Of a stretch of 64,000 bases of DNA, positions 12,167-26,171 are shown piece after piece. Made by a program: the position numbers and the translations under genes. The DNA lies in contig NC_091866.1 of the NCBI RefSeq assembly GCF_019399895.1, positions 5,687,501 through 5,751,500 on the forward strand. The letters are read 5' to 3'. The DNA comes from Cardiocondyla obscurior (taxonomy: Eukaryota; Arthropoda; Insecta; Hymenoptera; Formicidae). The notes beneath the pieces are model-generated. The model worked only from the letters and a program-made list of their open reading frames with translations. It did no database searches and had not been told where the DNA came from. The first letter of the stretch is position 1. The number at the start of each line of letters is the position of its first letter.

Positions 12167-15100
12167 TCAATTACTGAGATTGCTCGAGGGCAGCGACGGC
12201 GACGGTCCCAGCGGTCCCGTGTGCTGGTTGTAGTTGACCTGCGATTGCTCTGGATATTGCGTAGAGTTGCTGCCGGAGGAGCCGATCGAACCTGTACCTT
12301 CTTGCTGCTGGCTGCTGTTTAGCGCTAACCGTTGCATCTGACGTATGACCGTAGCTGCATGGTATGCTTGCTGTAACCATGATATAAAAATAGATTTCTC
12401 ATAAGCAAAGATTCGGAAAACTAACAAGTATCCTAAGCATCTAATAACACTAACCTTCCATTTTGACTTGGCAAAGTTCTTTTTAAGTTGTTCGGATACA
12501 GTACTGTGGATATTTTTATTGCTAGCCGCGTTGCCGGAAATCCTGAAAGCATTAAGATTATATTATATCATGTTCATAATTTATTAAATGAATTGTTAAC
12601 AATACTTATATTATAACGTATATACATATATGTATAGTATTTTATAAACAAGTTATTCTTGTGATATCCGTGCAACTTTGCTAGTGTAGTATTGCATGTT
12701 TGCAAAGTAATTTGTCTATTATTAACTTTTATGTAATTTTTATTTTATTATAAACGAAATTCTAAAGATTATTACCAGGGATGTGCAAGAGCTTGTTTGC
12801 ACGTGTAACGTTCCTCGACATTGACGCACATCAGCTTTCCAATAAAATCCTTTGCAGAAGCACTGATATCATCCCAGTATGGTGAATCAAATTCAAATTC
12901 ACCTGCAATAATTTAATTAGCTCTTTGTTTACAATAAGTAATAATTTTTATTTAATTTTTTATAATAACTATAATAAAATTGCGTAGAGTATGCAATTTT
13001 ATAAATTTAATTAGTTTATTATTTATCAAATGCAATTATCGTTCCTAAAAGTAAGGACTAAACCGTATTAATACTGCATCAAGTTTTATTGCATGCGCAA
13101 ACTACTATCTAAAAATTCATCACATTTACCTCTCAAAATTTGTGCGAACAAATTGGCATCATTTTCGTCGTAGAACGGAGGGTATCCGCACAAAAGAATG
13201 TACGAGATGACCCCTATACTCCACACATCTACTGCTTTACCGTATGGTTTCTGCGCCAGAACTTCGGGTGCTATGAAACATTCAAATAAGCGTTTGATCA
13301 ACGATGCTTGAAATCTGTTTCTATTTTTTTTCTTTATTCCCATTATTGACTAAAAAAAGCTTACCAACGTATCCCGGCGTGCCACAAGCGGTTGCCATAA
13401 TCCCAGAATCTTCCATTTTCGATAGACCAAAATCACTGATCATAATTTTGCTATCCTCGTCCGGGCTATAATAGAGAAGATTTTCTGGTTTGAGATCTCT
13501 GTGAACGACACCCTGTTCATGCATGTAGTCTACCGCCTCGAGCACTTGTCTAATTAGACCAGATGCGTCTTTTTCTGTATACGATCCCTTCTCGACTATC
13601 CTGTCGAATAATTCTCCACCGGTGACTCTAATATAATTTAAATTTATTTTTTTCAGTACAATGTTTGAAATATTATTATATAAAAGAAGAATCCAAAAAT
13701 ACGCATTACTCACAATTCCATGACTAAGTAGACTTTGTGTTTGTCCTCGAATGTCTCCAACAATTGAACAATATTGGGATGAGTTAGCCTGGAATAACGT
13801 AACATTTTCTCTTTTTAATTTAAATATATTATGCACACAGCAAGAAATATAACGATAACTTAATTAAAAATTATTTTATATGACGTATGTTAGAATAATC
13901 TTCATTTTCAAATAAATTTTATTGTATTGTAAAAAAAAAAAAAAAAAATTAATTTTAAAATCTAAAACAAAAATTAATTTAATCTGTATCTTAAACAATC
14001 AATATCCCGAAATTTAATTTAATGATAAAAATATCGTTTACTAATATTGGCAACTTTAATTAAAAAAATAAGATTACTGCCTTTAAGATATTTAAAAAAA
14101 ATTAGATTTTTCGTTATTCGAGACACAGATAAAAAACTGTACAACGTTTTTCAAAATGTACAGAATTTGAGTAACTTATATATGTATATATTCACGTGCG
14201 CTCAATGTTATAAATTATAATAATTAATTTTGTACATTTTACATAGATGTATAATTAACAATCTTGGAAAAATAATAAATATGTAATAAACTCAGAATGA
14301 TAAATAACATTAAATAATAATGCAAAATTAACTCTAATGTTAACTGTAACTGCGTATATATACCTATAAAACATGCTTTAATATTTAATAAAATTATATC
14401 TTATATTTGGCACATTAATTGTTAATTACAGACAATCACATCCACGTAGAGAAAAAAAGAACTATTTACAAAATATTATTAAATAGCAACAAAGCAATAT
14501 CTACTAAATATGTACAAGGATTTTTAACATATCTAAGATTGTTAATTAACTATTGCAACATATTATGTAAATAAAAACTGTTGCCACGTTAACGTGGTAA
14601 TTTAGCGTCTAATGAATATAAAGTATAAAAGAAAAGAAGCTTCTCTCTAAATCGCAATTATCTCATAATAACTCTGGCCAACAACAGCCGTTACTCAACT
14701 TAGTTTATCGCATATTGTTTTCTCTCAAAAGCTCGAACGTACACTTCATTATCTCTTGTACATATTTTACGTTATATTACCTTGAAAAAATGTGCTCATT
14801 AAACAGCTAGCTCGCTAAGGTACGAGCTTCTGTACGCAACTGATCAAATCTGTCGCATATTGAATCACTAAAAACACTAAGAACAGCATCAAGTCGTATG
14901 AGTCAGCACGTGGATATGTGCAAGTCTTTTTTAAAAATGATATATATATATATATATACTATATATATGAGCGTGAAGTATTTATGTTATTATATAAGGC
15001 AGCTTTTCTTCCTCGTAAAACGCGACGCGATTATCTTAATTTATATGCAACAATCTACTTATGACTTCTGTTAAATATCTGCTAATGAATAAACAAATAG

Positions 15101-16373
15101 TAACAAAGGTGCGTATAATATCTTTTATAACAGCTTGCAGTTAAATTTACTCCAAAAATTAAATATTTTTTTATGCATAAAGCGGTAATTAATTAAAGTA
15201 AGTAAAAATAGGATAATATAGTTTAAAAAATAAAAAATAAAAAAATAAAATACGTCAGCCACTTGTTCAGTAAACGACAAAATGAATGGAAATGTGAGAT
15301 ATTTTTTTAAATTTGTTCTACGCAATTAGTTGTATAACCAAAACTATTCTACAAATAAACTTTTGGTAAAAATTTACAATGTAATTTTTTAAATAACAGT
15401 AATTAATCAATATTTATACATAAAATGTATATGTAATTACTTACAACATTTAAAACTTTTCGTTTCTTAAATAAACTCAATTTTATGATACGTAAAATAA
15501 CACAGTTTTGGATTAACATCCAAGTATTAAAATGTATAATCTTTACCTTATAAATTTTAAATTGTAAAACCTTTCTCTTTTATATATTTTATATTTTTGT
15601 ATGTAATTTTCATATTGTGAATGCATAAACAAAGTACGTATTATAGCATGTGCACATAAAATTTATAAGCATAATTAAAATAAATGTGCAGATTTCTGCA
15701 TGCTTTGCTATATAATAAACGTTTCTGATAAATTACTTGTCATGCTGTCATAACGTGATTAATATCTTGTTATCAATGTCAATATAAACGTACTGTCGCT
15801 TCATTCAAGAAGGACATCTTTATCTAAATACTTCTGATACTACAAAACGATTTACTCTCCTGATTCTTATCGCGTGAAATTAGATTCCGCTCTGCGATTA
15901 AAGCAGTATTATCTAACGGCTGTCGTCAAATTTATCATTAATTCACACCGTGGTCTCACTTAATCATTCACTTTTACGACGTGATTGTACAAGCTCACAC
16001 AGAAATTGCATATGCAGTTGAACAAAAGAAAGCACTTGCATGTCCCATTTTCACCTTTGAATAATCTTACGCGAAGAAGAAAATTCGCCAGGAATGCCTT
16101 GTTCGATATTAACACAACATTAATACGAGCTAAAATTAGTATCCTGACAGAGGTGCTTTGTAACAACGTTTGCCTTTTTCATGTAAAATTATTCCCGGGA
16201 GATACTTATGGAAAACATGCAAATTCTTTTTTTTTTTTTTTTTAAATATATTTTTTATTTATTTATTTGCCGTAGATCCTCGCTTAACGAAAAGTGGCAA
16301 GTACAAGGATACCAAAACTGTGTTGAATACTACGTCGTGATAAACGTGCACAGATCGTGCACAGATTTTGTGT

Positions 16374-16439
<66 letters not shown>

Positions 16440-19400
16440 ACAATACAATAATCTGAAATGTAAAAATGTATGGCATATTGTCGAGTGATACAGAATATAT
16501 TGAGAGCGGATAGGTAGCTGGTGCCCATACTCTGGGGCCCGCACTTACCATCTCTTTTCGCCACTATTATCCGACGTGAGCGATCCGCCACCACTCTGTG
16601 GTGTCGCACTTTCACTGAACCTACGAAGTATAATAAAAATACCATACACAATTACATAATATTACATCAGGAGCAGCTGATCGCTTACGATCGCGCGAGG
16701 TTTCTCTGACTCGATATACTCTTTTACCATTGGAAGCTTCGTTCTCTCCCATGATGTAGTGATAAGAGATGGATTTGTGTAATATTAATTGATGTATACC
16801 CACAAACACGGTGCAGCGGAGTTAGTGTTGCATTTGTCGCGAAAGGCAGGTGACAGCGGTATAAAAATAGAACGTATCTTTACCTTCGACACACCTATTA
16901 TCAATGTGCGCGATCGATGTTATTGAATTTCCACGTATGCATGCAGTGTTTTGTCTTTTCGCCAAAAATTCGAATTTTAATATGCCTATTTAGAATATAA
17001 ATTAAACTGTTTTTTTTTTTTTTTTTTTTTTTCTACACAAGTTTCACATTCATTATATTCAAGAGAAAACATCAACCTTGCCGTAGTTATAATGTATGCA
17101 TGTTTTGTGGCTTTGCGATGTTGGTACGTTCAACATGATGTATAGAGCGAGTTTTCAATTATAAAACTTGGAGCATTATGAGTGTATGTTATATACACAT
17201 ATGATATATGTATGATGCAGCACCTTGTACTCGTTTAGTGTTGATCAGTAAATGATAACGTAACGATACAGGATTCTTAAGCATTGATCCTTTTTTGTAA
17301 TTACTGGTATTTCTTTTAGCACGTCTCGATTTAACTGATATCTGTATATAAGTCTTAATAAAATAGGATAGAGCGACTGAAAGAGATTCAAGTGCTCATA
17401 AACATCGACAAATAACACGTATCTAATCGACGCTATATAAGATATTATTAATTAATACACGTATCCAGAAGAATGAGAAATTACGACGGAAGATTTCTGC
17501 GTCATGTCTGAGATATGTTTAACATGATCGAAACAATATATGTATACGAATTACGAGGCACATTATTTGCATACACATCAAAGATAATCGAAGAACAGAC
17601 GACAGCCATCAGAGCTCACTTCCCAAATGCCATAGCGTTCCTCGGAAATAAAAAAAGATCTTTTCAAAAATATGTTATGTGAGCTGAGCTACAACACCAT
17701 AATAACATTGTGTAAGTGAAAAAGCACAATGATTGAACAGCTTATAGATTAACCATTATACCCCCTGTACCCACACGATCAATGTATATGAATAGCTGGA
17801 CAATAGCTCTCAAAATAATTTCGAGAAAGCAAATGTTTAACATTCGATGACACCTTTTAGCTTTAACACTTGCGATGCCATGATATAATATAAATCTATT
17901 TGATACTCAAAGCTACAAGGAGGACATAATATTAAAAAAAAACAATAAATGATTTTTACTAAAGTAAAAAATGTTTAGGAAAAAGAAGCATGCGTATATC
18001 GAGATTGATTGTAGCGATAATAGAATTGGTACTTAAATTGCTTAATTCAATCAGTTTTTCAAATACCTAAATATCAAGGGGCAAACTATATACCACAAAC
18101 AAGAAGTTTACAGTACTGGCAAGTAAAATGTTTATCTACCGAATATACATATGTTCCACCTTTTAGAATTGCTTTATGCTCCTACCTTCGTAAAACTTTG
18201 ATTTCGTTTTCTAACGAATCTTCTTTGCCCTTTAGCGCCTTTTTGTCAATGATCTTCACAGCAAACATTTGACCCGGCTTCTCTTTACTCTCCGCCAGCC
18301 TCACTTCAGAGAATGCTCCTCTAAACAAAGAAAAATACGATATTTAAGTGCAATCCGTCAAAAGTAATTTCACTCATATATATATATCTATCATATATTG
18401 AGCTCGACGCTTCGAATGTAATGACGCGCGTGAATTAGGATTTCTTAAAAAAAAAAAAAACGCGCGCAAGGTTTCTTCTAGTATAAATAAATGAAAGAAA
18501 TTAAAAGACGTCTGTTAAACCTTTAGGTTAAAATATATTACGTGTCCGGAAGTTCGCGTGCTTCTTCAATTCATTCTCTGGTTAATTAGCTTCTTCTTAT
18601 TCAAAATTAATTTCCAGCAATTTCCTGATTTTTATTTAAGCTTATCTGCAATAAAGAGTTACGTAAAAGTTCAATTGAGAGAAAAATATTTTTCATTCGA
18701 TATCGAAGCAAAACGAGATTCTTCTCATCTCTTTTTTTTAACCAGACCTTGAATCGTTAATTAAATCCATTTTTTAAGGCCACTGAAATCCGGCGTTTTC
18801 GTTCAAAACCTATACCCACAAAGCAATTGAGAAAGTTGCGGTTAACAGGACATGCAGTGGTCCATCGAAACATTCTGCAATCATACGCGTCGTACGAAGA
18901 ATTTTGTTGGATTTAGGGCGATCATCTCGGGAAATTGCGCGAGATTCATGCTCATATCGCGTTTCTTCAACCGGGCGAAAGAAAAATAATACGACGCGAA
19001 AAGATAAATGCATGTGTGGAAACTGTAATATCGCGCGTGAATTTCAAACGATCTCATTTTCGTCGAACACGTTTCTCGCGGTCGTTATACATCCTGCAAA
19101 TTAAAACTGGAATTGTCTCTCCCCTCGTTTTTACGCCCTCCGTTACGAAAAGTCGTCTCATGCCCATTTACAGCGTTATAAAAAATGGAAAAAAAAAAAA
19201 CTTTTTTTTTCGTTTCTCAGCATTCTTTCACGTTCTCGATTCGGTCGCTCAGTTATATAACTGTTCTCTCACGACCGATTCGCTACATGTAGAAATTGGG
19301 ATGTCAACGCATATGCGACGCGTGGCGGGCGCGAAAGCGTTTGAAGCTGAACGCTTAATCGATCTTGCGAAAGATGTAACGCGCAAATATAATACACGCG

Positions 19401-20200
19401 TCGTCTCATGTTATCGTTGCATTGTCGCGCGAAAACGAATATGTGATTCTTTAGAAGCGTAACAAGAGTGGAAATAATATAACCGGCTATACATTATATA
19501 ACTTGGAATCTCATCGGGAGATTTATCATTAAATATAAACATGCGCACACGAAAACGGACAGTGGTTTATCTTTATCGGAAATGCAAGAATATGGAAGAA
19601 AATATCGCAACTTATTTATTCGTCATGACGTTTGACATGTATGTACATACACATACACACGCACACGCGCGCGCGCGCGCGATATCTGTTGAACGTGGAT
19701 TCTAGTAATGACATGTTTTTCAAAGTAAAACGCAAGATTGAGATCGCAGTGTCATTAGCTCTTTAATAAGCGTAAATGGCGATCAAGTCGGAAATTTGAT
19801 ATCCGTTTAAGCACTATATCAAATTAATCAACGAAGGGAGCAAGTGTTTTTTTTTTTTTTTTTTTATATCTGTAATCGTTTAATCTACTAAATTTCTGCT
19901 GGACAATTATTAAATACCGCGGTACGATAATCGATCAGGCAATTAAATTCTCGCTCAATGAGCCACTTAGTAATTTACTACAAAAGAGAAACATGTGTTA
20001 GAAACATGCTTTCTCGGGGTTTTATCTCGCGAGGGCATCGACGGAAAAGGCAAGAAAGGCTGTATGTTAAGCGGACAGAGACGTGAGACTTACGTTCCCA
20101 GCAAGTCTTTCAAAATGTATTTGTCCTCGACGGAAGGCGATCGGTCATCCTTCCCGTCCTTCTTGATCTTCTTCGTGTCCTTCTTGCCAAAGAGCGGCAT
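12167..20200 (-). CDS. CaMKI: Calcium/calmodulin-dependent protein kinase I
   Basis: Minus-strand exons: 20094-20200, 18186-18320, 16549-16620 (cassette), 13714-13788, 13365-13627, 13130-13270, 12776-12902, 12455-12542 and 12167-12370. The product is 403 residues with the cassette and 379 without. In the short form the Gly loop GTGAFSEV is at 35-42, the ATP-binding Lys at 58 (FAVKII), HRDLKPEN has catalytic Asp150, DFG has Asp171, and the activation-loop Thr is near 185 before CGTPGYVAPE, the site for CaMKK. After the kinase core the sequence IHSTVSEQLKKNFAKSKWKQ is the typical autoinhibitory and calmodulin-binding segment, followed by a Ser/Gln/Gly-rich tail. Known role: cytoplasmic Ser/Thr kinase in calcium signalling, especially in neurons. 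Intron 1 is 1.8 kb and the introns flanking the cassette are 1.6 and 2.8 kb. It is divergent from mitochondrial RNA polymerase. Confidence 0.96.
16378..16436. repeat. (AT)n microsatellite, about 59 bp
   Basis: Pure AT repeat about 110 bp downstream (in gene orientation) of the CaMKI cassette exon, inside its intron. Confidence 0.95.
16549..16620 (-). other. CaMKI: CaMKI in-frame cassette exon (24 codons)
   Basis: This 72 nt exon has an acceptor (CGTAG) and a donor (GTAAGTGC) and inserts a Ser/Gly-rich stretch (RFSESATPQSGGGSLTSDNS...) between KVLR and LTHPN. That is the loop between helix C and strand beta-4 of the N-lobe. The flanking exons join in frame with or without it: AG+G gives Arg both times. 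Drosophila CaMKI has isoforms with an insert at the same place that also begins RFS, as I recall it, so an alternative exon is likely. Confidence 0.8.
17010..17032. repeat. Poly(T) tract in CaMKI intron
   Basis: A 23-base T run, which could be the tail of a retroposed sequence. No body was recognised beside it. Confidence 0.8.
19645..19682. repeat. (CA)n-(CG)n alternating purine-pyrimidine tract
   Basis: ACATACACACGCACACGCGC running into GCGCGCGCG, in CaMKI intron 1. Such tracts favour Z-DNA. Confidence 0.85.
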
Positions 20201-21264
20201 CTTGCCTCGTACAACACACAACGTATATCTCGGTGCGCAATCCCCGTATCTGTCACAAACGGCACAAAACTGTATCGAGATAGGAAATATCTTATCGCGT
20301 TCGATACGCAATGTAACTCACATTTTTCGCTCTGCCGTGCGTTGACGCAGTCTGTCGTAGCAGGGTCCGCGCGACTCCGAGAAAGCGTGTACTCCCGATC
20401 GGCGATCAGGACAGCCGATGATCACGACTTGTCGTTGTCCTCCGGCGCACTGGGAGGAATTACCGTCGTCGCCGAAGCCGCCGCCGCCGTCGCCACCGCT
20501 GCGTCGCCCGCGTCAGACGCACCGCCGAATCGTCATTCTTTAAGCGACCGGGGTGGGCAATCGTGAACCCACGACCTTTTGGATCGCGGTGGATCACTCC
20601 GCGATAAAAACCACTCCAGCCCGCTGCCGCGACTTTTCCTACCGGCTGAAGTTGCCGCGCGTTCTTTTTCACGGGCCAGCCAATTCGCGGATCCGCAGCT
20701 ATACTTCCCGTCGTTCGTTGAGATTCTCGTTGACTAGATCGCCGCCGTTTGCTTCCTTTGCTGCGTCACTATTCGCCCGCGGGGATTCGTGCACGCTTCT
20801 CTGTATCGAGCTCAGGGTCGTGGCCTGTCGTGGCCTCGCCAAACAGCTCCGCGTATCTCACCTCACCTCGCCCCGTCTCGCCTCGTCTCGCCTCGCCACA
20901 CGTCAGCAGACGCAATGTGTGATGCCGATGGCCAAACTCCGAACTCCGAATTGCTATCGAAGACCTCGCGCGGCGACAATGCGAAACTTAGGTGTCAAGC
21001 TTACCACGCTGAGAAATAAAATATCAAGCGGAAAAAGGGTAAAACTCGCTGCGTTTCTGAACGCAGCTATGGTTGGACTGTCGATGGTGCAAAAGGTGCG
21101 AGGCAGCACTCGCACTCTTTCTTTTTTTTCCATACCTCGTGTGGCTCGTGTCTTGTTACTGTAGGGGCTCGCGCTTTAAGGTTAAGTTACTTCATTTTGC
21201 CGACACCGTCACCCACGTTCTCAACGATTGATGATTCGACTCACGTGTCGCGGTCGCCGTGAGG
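20201..21264. promoter_or_regulatory. Divergent CpG-rich promoter, CaMKI / PolrMT
   Basis: The two start codons (20200 minus, 21265 plus) are 1.06 kb apart across CpG-rich DNA with GCC repeats near 20475-20505 and TCGCCTCG-type repeats near 20850-20895. A CACGTG E-box at 21242-21247 lies 18 bases before the PolrMT ATG. A 203-codon open frame on the plus strand (20553-21164) is low-complexity Arg/Ser/Pro-rich. I read it as a product of CpG composition within the opposite-strand CaMKI 5' region. Confidence 0.6.
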
Positions 21265-24200
21265 ATGCTTAATCTCCTGAAGACACGGGCCACCTCCATG
21301 CAGAATGCATGTATCGTGTCAATGCGGCCAGTCACCCAGTATCAGACGCGACTCTGCTCGTTTTGTAACTATCACCACTTGAGTCCACCTCACTGTACGT
21401 GAATATGTTTTTTTTAAGAAACCTTATCGCGAATAATTGCGAGTAACGTGTGCTTATTTTGCGAGCCTAATGTCTTTTTGCTCTATAGCTTGTCTTTTTG
21501 TAACTTTTCTTTTTTCTCTAATGCAAGAGTTGGAAGAAAGACTACACTCCATCAGTTGTGCAGTTCATTCCGATTTGTTTTCATAAAAATTGAATAAAAT
21601 ACTAAATTGTTCTTGCTTTTACTTACCTGTTTTGTATATTTTCAGCAGCAAGGTATATAGGGATACGCTGTTATGTGACTGATACAGTTGAAATGCAAGC
21701 CCCTTTATTGAAAAAAAAGGGTAAGAGGCGGGCCAAGAAATATGCAGAGTTGTTGGAAGGTATGCCAGATATTATTCTAAAAAAAGTAACATATTTAGTA
21801 TTAAAAAATAAGTAATTAAATAATTTATTAATTTTTATTTTAATGTTATCACTTTAGTCACCATTCAGAATACTAACAACAAAAAAGTAATGGCACACAA
21901 ATTAAATTCTGCTCAAGTATCTTTCTTGATTGGTCAACCTAATATTGCACTGGATAAACTGGACAAAATTTCTAATTTTTATCTTGACAAGAAGGCAATT
22001 ACAACGCAAGCAAAGGACACCAATAAAAAAACTAGAATTGAAAAGGATTTGATTGTTGTGGTAAAACAATTAAGTTTTATGATGTATATACTTTATAAAC
22101 TTTGAAAACATGGTTGAAGTTAGATTATTAAGAATTAAGCTAGAGTTAAGTTATGTAAGAATTAGTTCTTGATGGAGATATTTAAGTATTGATTTATTAA
22201 TAATGTAATTTAAATATAATGTTGCATTAACAATTAACTTATTAATTTTAGGATGGTAAAGTGGACGATACACATTATACCGTACTTAAGGAATCTGATG
22301 AACAATTGGATGCGTCCAAAGTTGTAGAAAATTTAAAAGAATCTGGTATAAACGATTGTACAGCGTTAATTAAAGAATCTTTCTTTTTGGATATGCTGCA
22401 AAATGGAAACAAGGACAAGGATATAGATCAGGATAACATGCCGTAAGCGTAATTATAATTTGATCATAATCTTTTTGAGAGACTTTATGTTATACCTTAC
22501 TTTTCAGTATGCAGACATTGAAACACGATGTACCTTCAAATTTGCATTCTATAATTCCCTTTAAAATAAATGAAACGGACCATTCTGAGAACCTTTCCGA
22601 TTACAATCTGGTTTCTCAATTATCAGCTCATATGGACGTTTATATACAAAATAATATGCCACAAAAAGCGTTCAAGTTATTAATGTTAAACAAAAATTAT
22701 CTCAAGCACAGCAAAGTTTCTGTTGCTTTGCTTTATAACTTGCTTTTGAAAAATCATGTCTCCAATATGCATGGGGAAAAGGCATTCGAGATTTACAAAA
22801 TAATGAAAATGAATTCTGTCCAGCCAAATTCCCAAACATATGCTCTAATGTTAGAGATAATCGGAAAAATGAAAAATCGGGAGAAACAAGCAGGTAAACA
22901 TAAATTATCTATATTATTTTTAGACATATTAAATATATGTGAAAAAAAAAAGATTTTTAAGTGATAAACTTTAAACAAAATTTAAAGCAAATATTTTTAC
23001 AATTTAAATATGATTTTTTTTTTTTTTTAATAGAGAGTGCAGTAGAAATAATGGAAGAAATGAAATGCAGTGGTGTTTCTTTCGATGAAATAATGAACAT
23101 GCAGATGAACACGACGCAACGTAATAGTATTTTTCGTTGCATGAAATTATTAAATTCGCAGTATCATGTGCAGCATAGAAACACTGACATCACGTACGAC
23201 TGCAATTTATTAAAAGATTTAACAACGAATAACAATAATCAAAGTCCGGCGAAAGGAGTAGTAACTATAAGCGAGCTACAGGATTTGATGGATATACAAG
23301 TTAATATAGAAAAGCAGTCTAAAGTTGACATAAAAAGTGTCGTATTGTTTTCCGGAGACGACAATGTTAGACAGCAAGCTATGAAACGGATTGTGGAATG
23401 GAGAGAAATCTGGAAATTATCTATAACCGAGGCTTTTGAGAGAAATTTGACTTACTTGAAACAGAAGGAAACAAAGATGAAGACCGATTTAAAGATACTG
23501 TATCCATTTTTACAAGTGTTACCCAAAGAGGATTATGTCAATGCGATTCTGAATGAAATAGACCAACTGATTAAAATCTCCGAAGGATACAGCACTACTA
23601 TGACACATCTTTATTTAACGCTAGGATTGCACATTTATAAAAAATATGAGTTTCGCCGTAAGATGAAAGACGGTATTATAGATAATTCAATTCAAATATA
23701 TAAAAAGTATTTGGAATGGTATATAAAGACAGATTCTGCTGATCATAGTAGTAGTAATGGGCGCATCAAGTGGCAACAACTCGTTCAGAAAGCTACAAAG
23801 GCTGGTATTTGCTGTGAAATGACAATACCAGAATGGTCTCATAATACTATGACAAATATTGGCAAATTTCTATACAACGTAATCGTAAATGATGTGAAGA
23901 TCCCGCATGTACCGAAACCTGGTGCACCCGAACGACAAATACCAGCATTCTACCTACTTTTCAGACTCCATTCTAACAAGTTTTTAATGGAGGAAATCAA
24001 GCCTCACCCTTATTTGCATAAATTGTATAAAGATTCGCATCCAGAGACGTTATCTTTCGACGCGATTATTTTGCCAACGTGCTCTCCACCACGTCCTTGG
24101 ATCGACGTGAATACTGGCGGTTACCTGCTCTCCAAAGTGCCGTTCGTTCGCGATCCTTACATGAAACCGTCGCGTCTGTTAAGGAACACGCCGACGAAAC

Positions 24201-26171
24201 AACTGTATCCAGAGTTTGACTGTTTGAACCAACTCGGTTCAATCCCGTGGAGAATCAATGCCTCTATACTGGATATTATGATTAAGATTTTCAGAGAAGG
24301 AGGCTCGAAGGAGCTGAATGTACCTCAACCGTCCACAGTGGTTCCATCTTCGTCAGATGTAAAAGCGAATCAAACTGAAAAGAACGATCGAGTGATAGCA
24401 AAGCTGTTGCTTCAACTCAAGCGTTCAAGAAACGAAATGCATGCATTGTGGTGCGACTGTCTCTACAAATTATCCATCGCTGATCACTTCAGGAATAAGA
24501 TATTCTGGATGCCGCATAATTTAGACTTCAGGGGTAGAGCGTATCCGGTACCTCCTCATCTGACTCATCTTAGCTCAGACCTAGGCCGCGCGATTCTTAT
24601 GTTCGCCCAGGGTAAACCTCTGGGTCCGCAAGGTCTAGATTGGTTGAAGATTCATACGATAAACATGACCGGTTTGAAGAAAAGAGAGCCGATAAATGAA
24701 CGTTTAGCGTTTGCGAATGAAATATTGGACTTGATCGTGGACAGCGCGAGGAATCCCTTGACGGGAAAAATGTGGTGGATTAAAGCCGACGAGCCATGGC
24801 AAACTCTGGCGGCATGTAAAGAGATAGACAATGCTCTGCAATCTCCAAATGCTGAAGAATACATCTGTCGGCTGCCTATTCATCAAGATGGTAGCTGTAA
24901 CGGCCTGCAGCATTACGCCGCACTTGGAAGAGATCAAATAGGAGCGAAAAGCGTAAATTTATATCCTTCGGACAGGCCGGAAGACGTGTACAGTGTCGTC
25001 GCTAATATGGTTGATGAATACAGGAAGGCTGACGCGGACGCCGGCAATGAAATTGCCAAGGCTTTAGAAGGACACGTCAGTAGGAAAGTCATGAAGCAGA
25101 CTGTGATGACCACGGTATACGGCGTGACGAAATTTGGTGCCAAGTTGCAAATCGCCAGGCAGCTCAGCGATTTGAAAGACTTCGATCAGAAGTATATGTG
25201 GAGCGGTAGCATATATCTGGTTGATAAAACGTTCATGGCTCTCCAGAGCATGTTTACGAGCGCAAAAGAGATACAAAATTGGTTTACAGATTGCGCTCGG
25301 ATTATCACAATCACGTGCAATCAGTACATACAATGGGTGACGCCGCTGGGCCTTCCGGTAGTGCAACCTTATTCCAAGCCCAGTAAATCAGTTAATCCGA
25401 AGACAAAGGTTTTTAGGTGAGTTCAGTAACGCTCGTATTTAAGCCCTTTATCATTTATTTCTTATATTTAATTTAATTTAATTAATAAAATAATAAATAA
25501 ATATCGTTTAAGTTCGAATACCTTTAATTATTTATAATTAATTATTTATAGGAAGCTGGATACTATAAAGCAGAAGAACGCCTTTGCGCCGAACTTTATT
25601 CACTCATTGGATTCCTGCCACATGATGTTAACAAGCTTGCACTCCGAACAGGCGGGAATCACATTTATGTCGGTGCACGATTGTTTCTGGACGCATCCCT
25701 GCACAGTAGATATTATGAACAGAGTACGAATTATTATTTTTTTTTTTTTTTAATATACAAGTATAAAACAAATACTTTTTGATAAAAAATCTTAATGCAC
25801 GTTCTCGCTTTTCAGATTTGTCGAGAACAGTTTATTGCGCTCCATAGCGAACCCATCCTTGAAGATTTGTCCAAATTCTTTTGCAAAAAATATATAAAAC
25901 ACGCTACAAATGACGGGAGGTAAGTTGTTAATGTTTCTTTTTAAAATCTTGAATATTTAAAACCTTTGCGGGTTTACGGTCCGCATATAAAATCAAAACC
26001 TGTAAAAGAAGAAGATGAAATTCTTGCGTCTTATTAACATTTTTTGTTTGAAATTTTAGGTTTATAAATTTGAAGAACAGTAATAGTTCGCTAGACATCT
26101 TTCACAAGGTGCCGGGGAAGGGTGATTTTGACATCAACACAATTTTGGCATCCAAATATTTCTTTAGTTAA
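21265..26171 (+). CDS. PolrMT: Mitochondrial DNA-directed RNA polymerase
   Basis: Nine exons: 21265-21394, 21646-21759, 21858-22060, 22252-22442, 22508-22893, 23034-25416, 25552-25723, 25816-25919 and 26060-26171, giving 1264 residues. The N-terminus (MLNLLKTRATSMQ..., basic and hydroxylated, no early acidic residue) suits a mitochondrial presequence. A pentatricopeptide-like segment lies near 285-335 (KAFEIYKIMKMNSVQPNSQT). The T7-type catalytic core follows: motif A DGSCNGLQHYAALGRD with Asp960, motif B RKVMKQTVMTTVYG with Arg1025, Lys1029 and Tyr1037 at exactly the T7 spacing, and motif C VHDCFW with Asp1179. Known role: transcription of mitochondrial DNA and replication primers, in the matrix. 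Exon 2 has a tandem CAGCAG acceptor that could add or drop one codon. AATAAA at 26202, 31 bases after the stop, is a likely poly(A) signal. Confidence 0.97.

Noticed and set aside
14584..14597. 14-bp palindrome CCACGTTAACGTGG in a CaMKI intron
   Set aside because: A single short palindrome in 64 kb is not beyond chance and has no supporting context.
16259..16651. 130-codon minus-strand frame across the CaMKI cassette region
   Set aside because: Half of it is Tyr-Ile repeats from the AT microsatellite, and it is out of frame with the kinase.
18935..19462. 175-codon open frame in CaMKI intron 1
   Set aside because: Contains a poly-Lys/Phe stretch from an A/T run, has no recognisable domain, and lies within the intron on the opposite strand.
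20553..21164. 203-codon open frame on the plus strand between CaMKI and PolrMT
   Set aside because: Arg/Ser/Pro/Leu-rich translation of CpG-rich, repetitive promoter DNA; no domain, and it overlaps the expected CaMKI 5' region.
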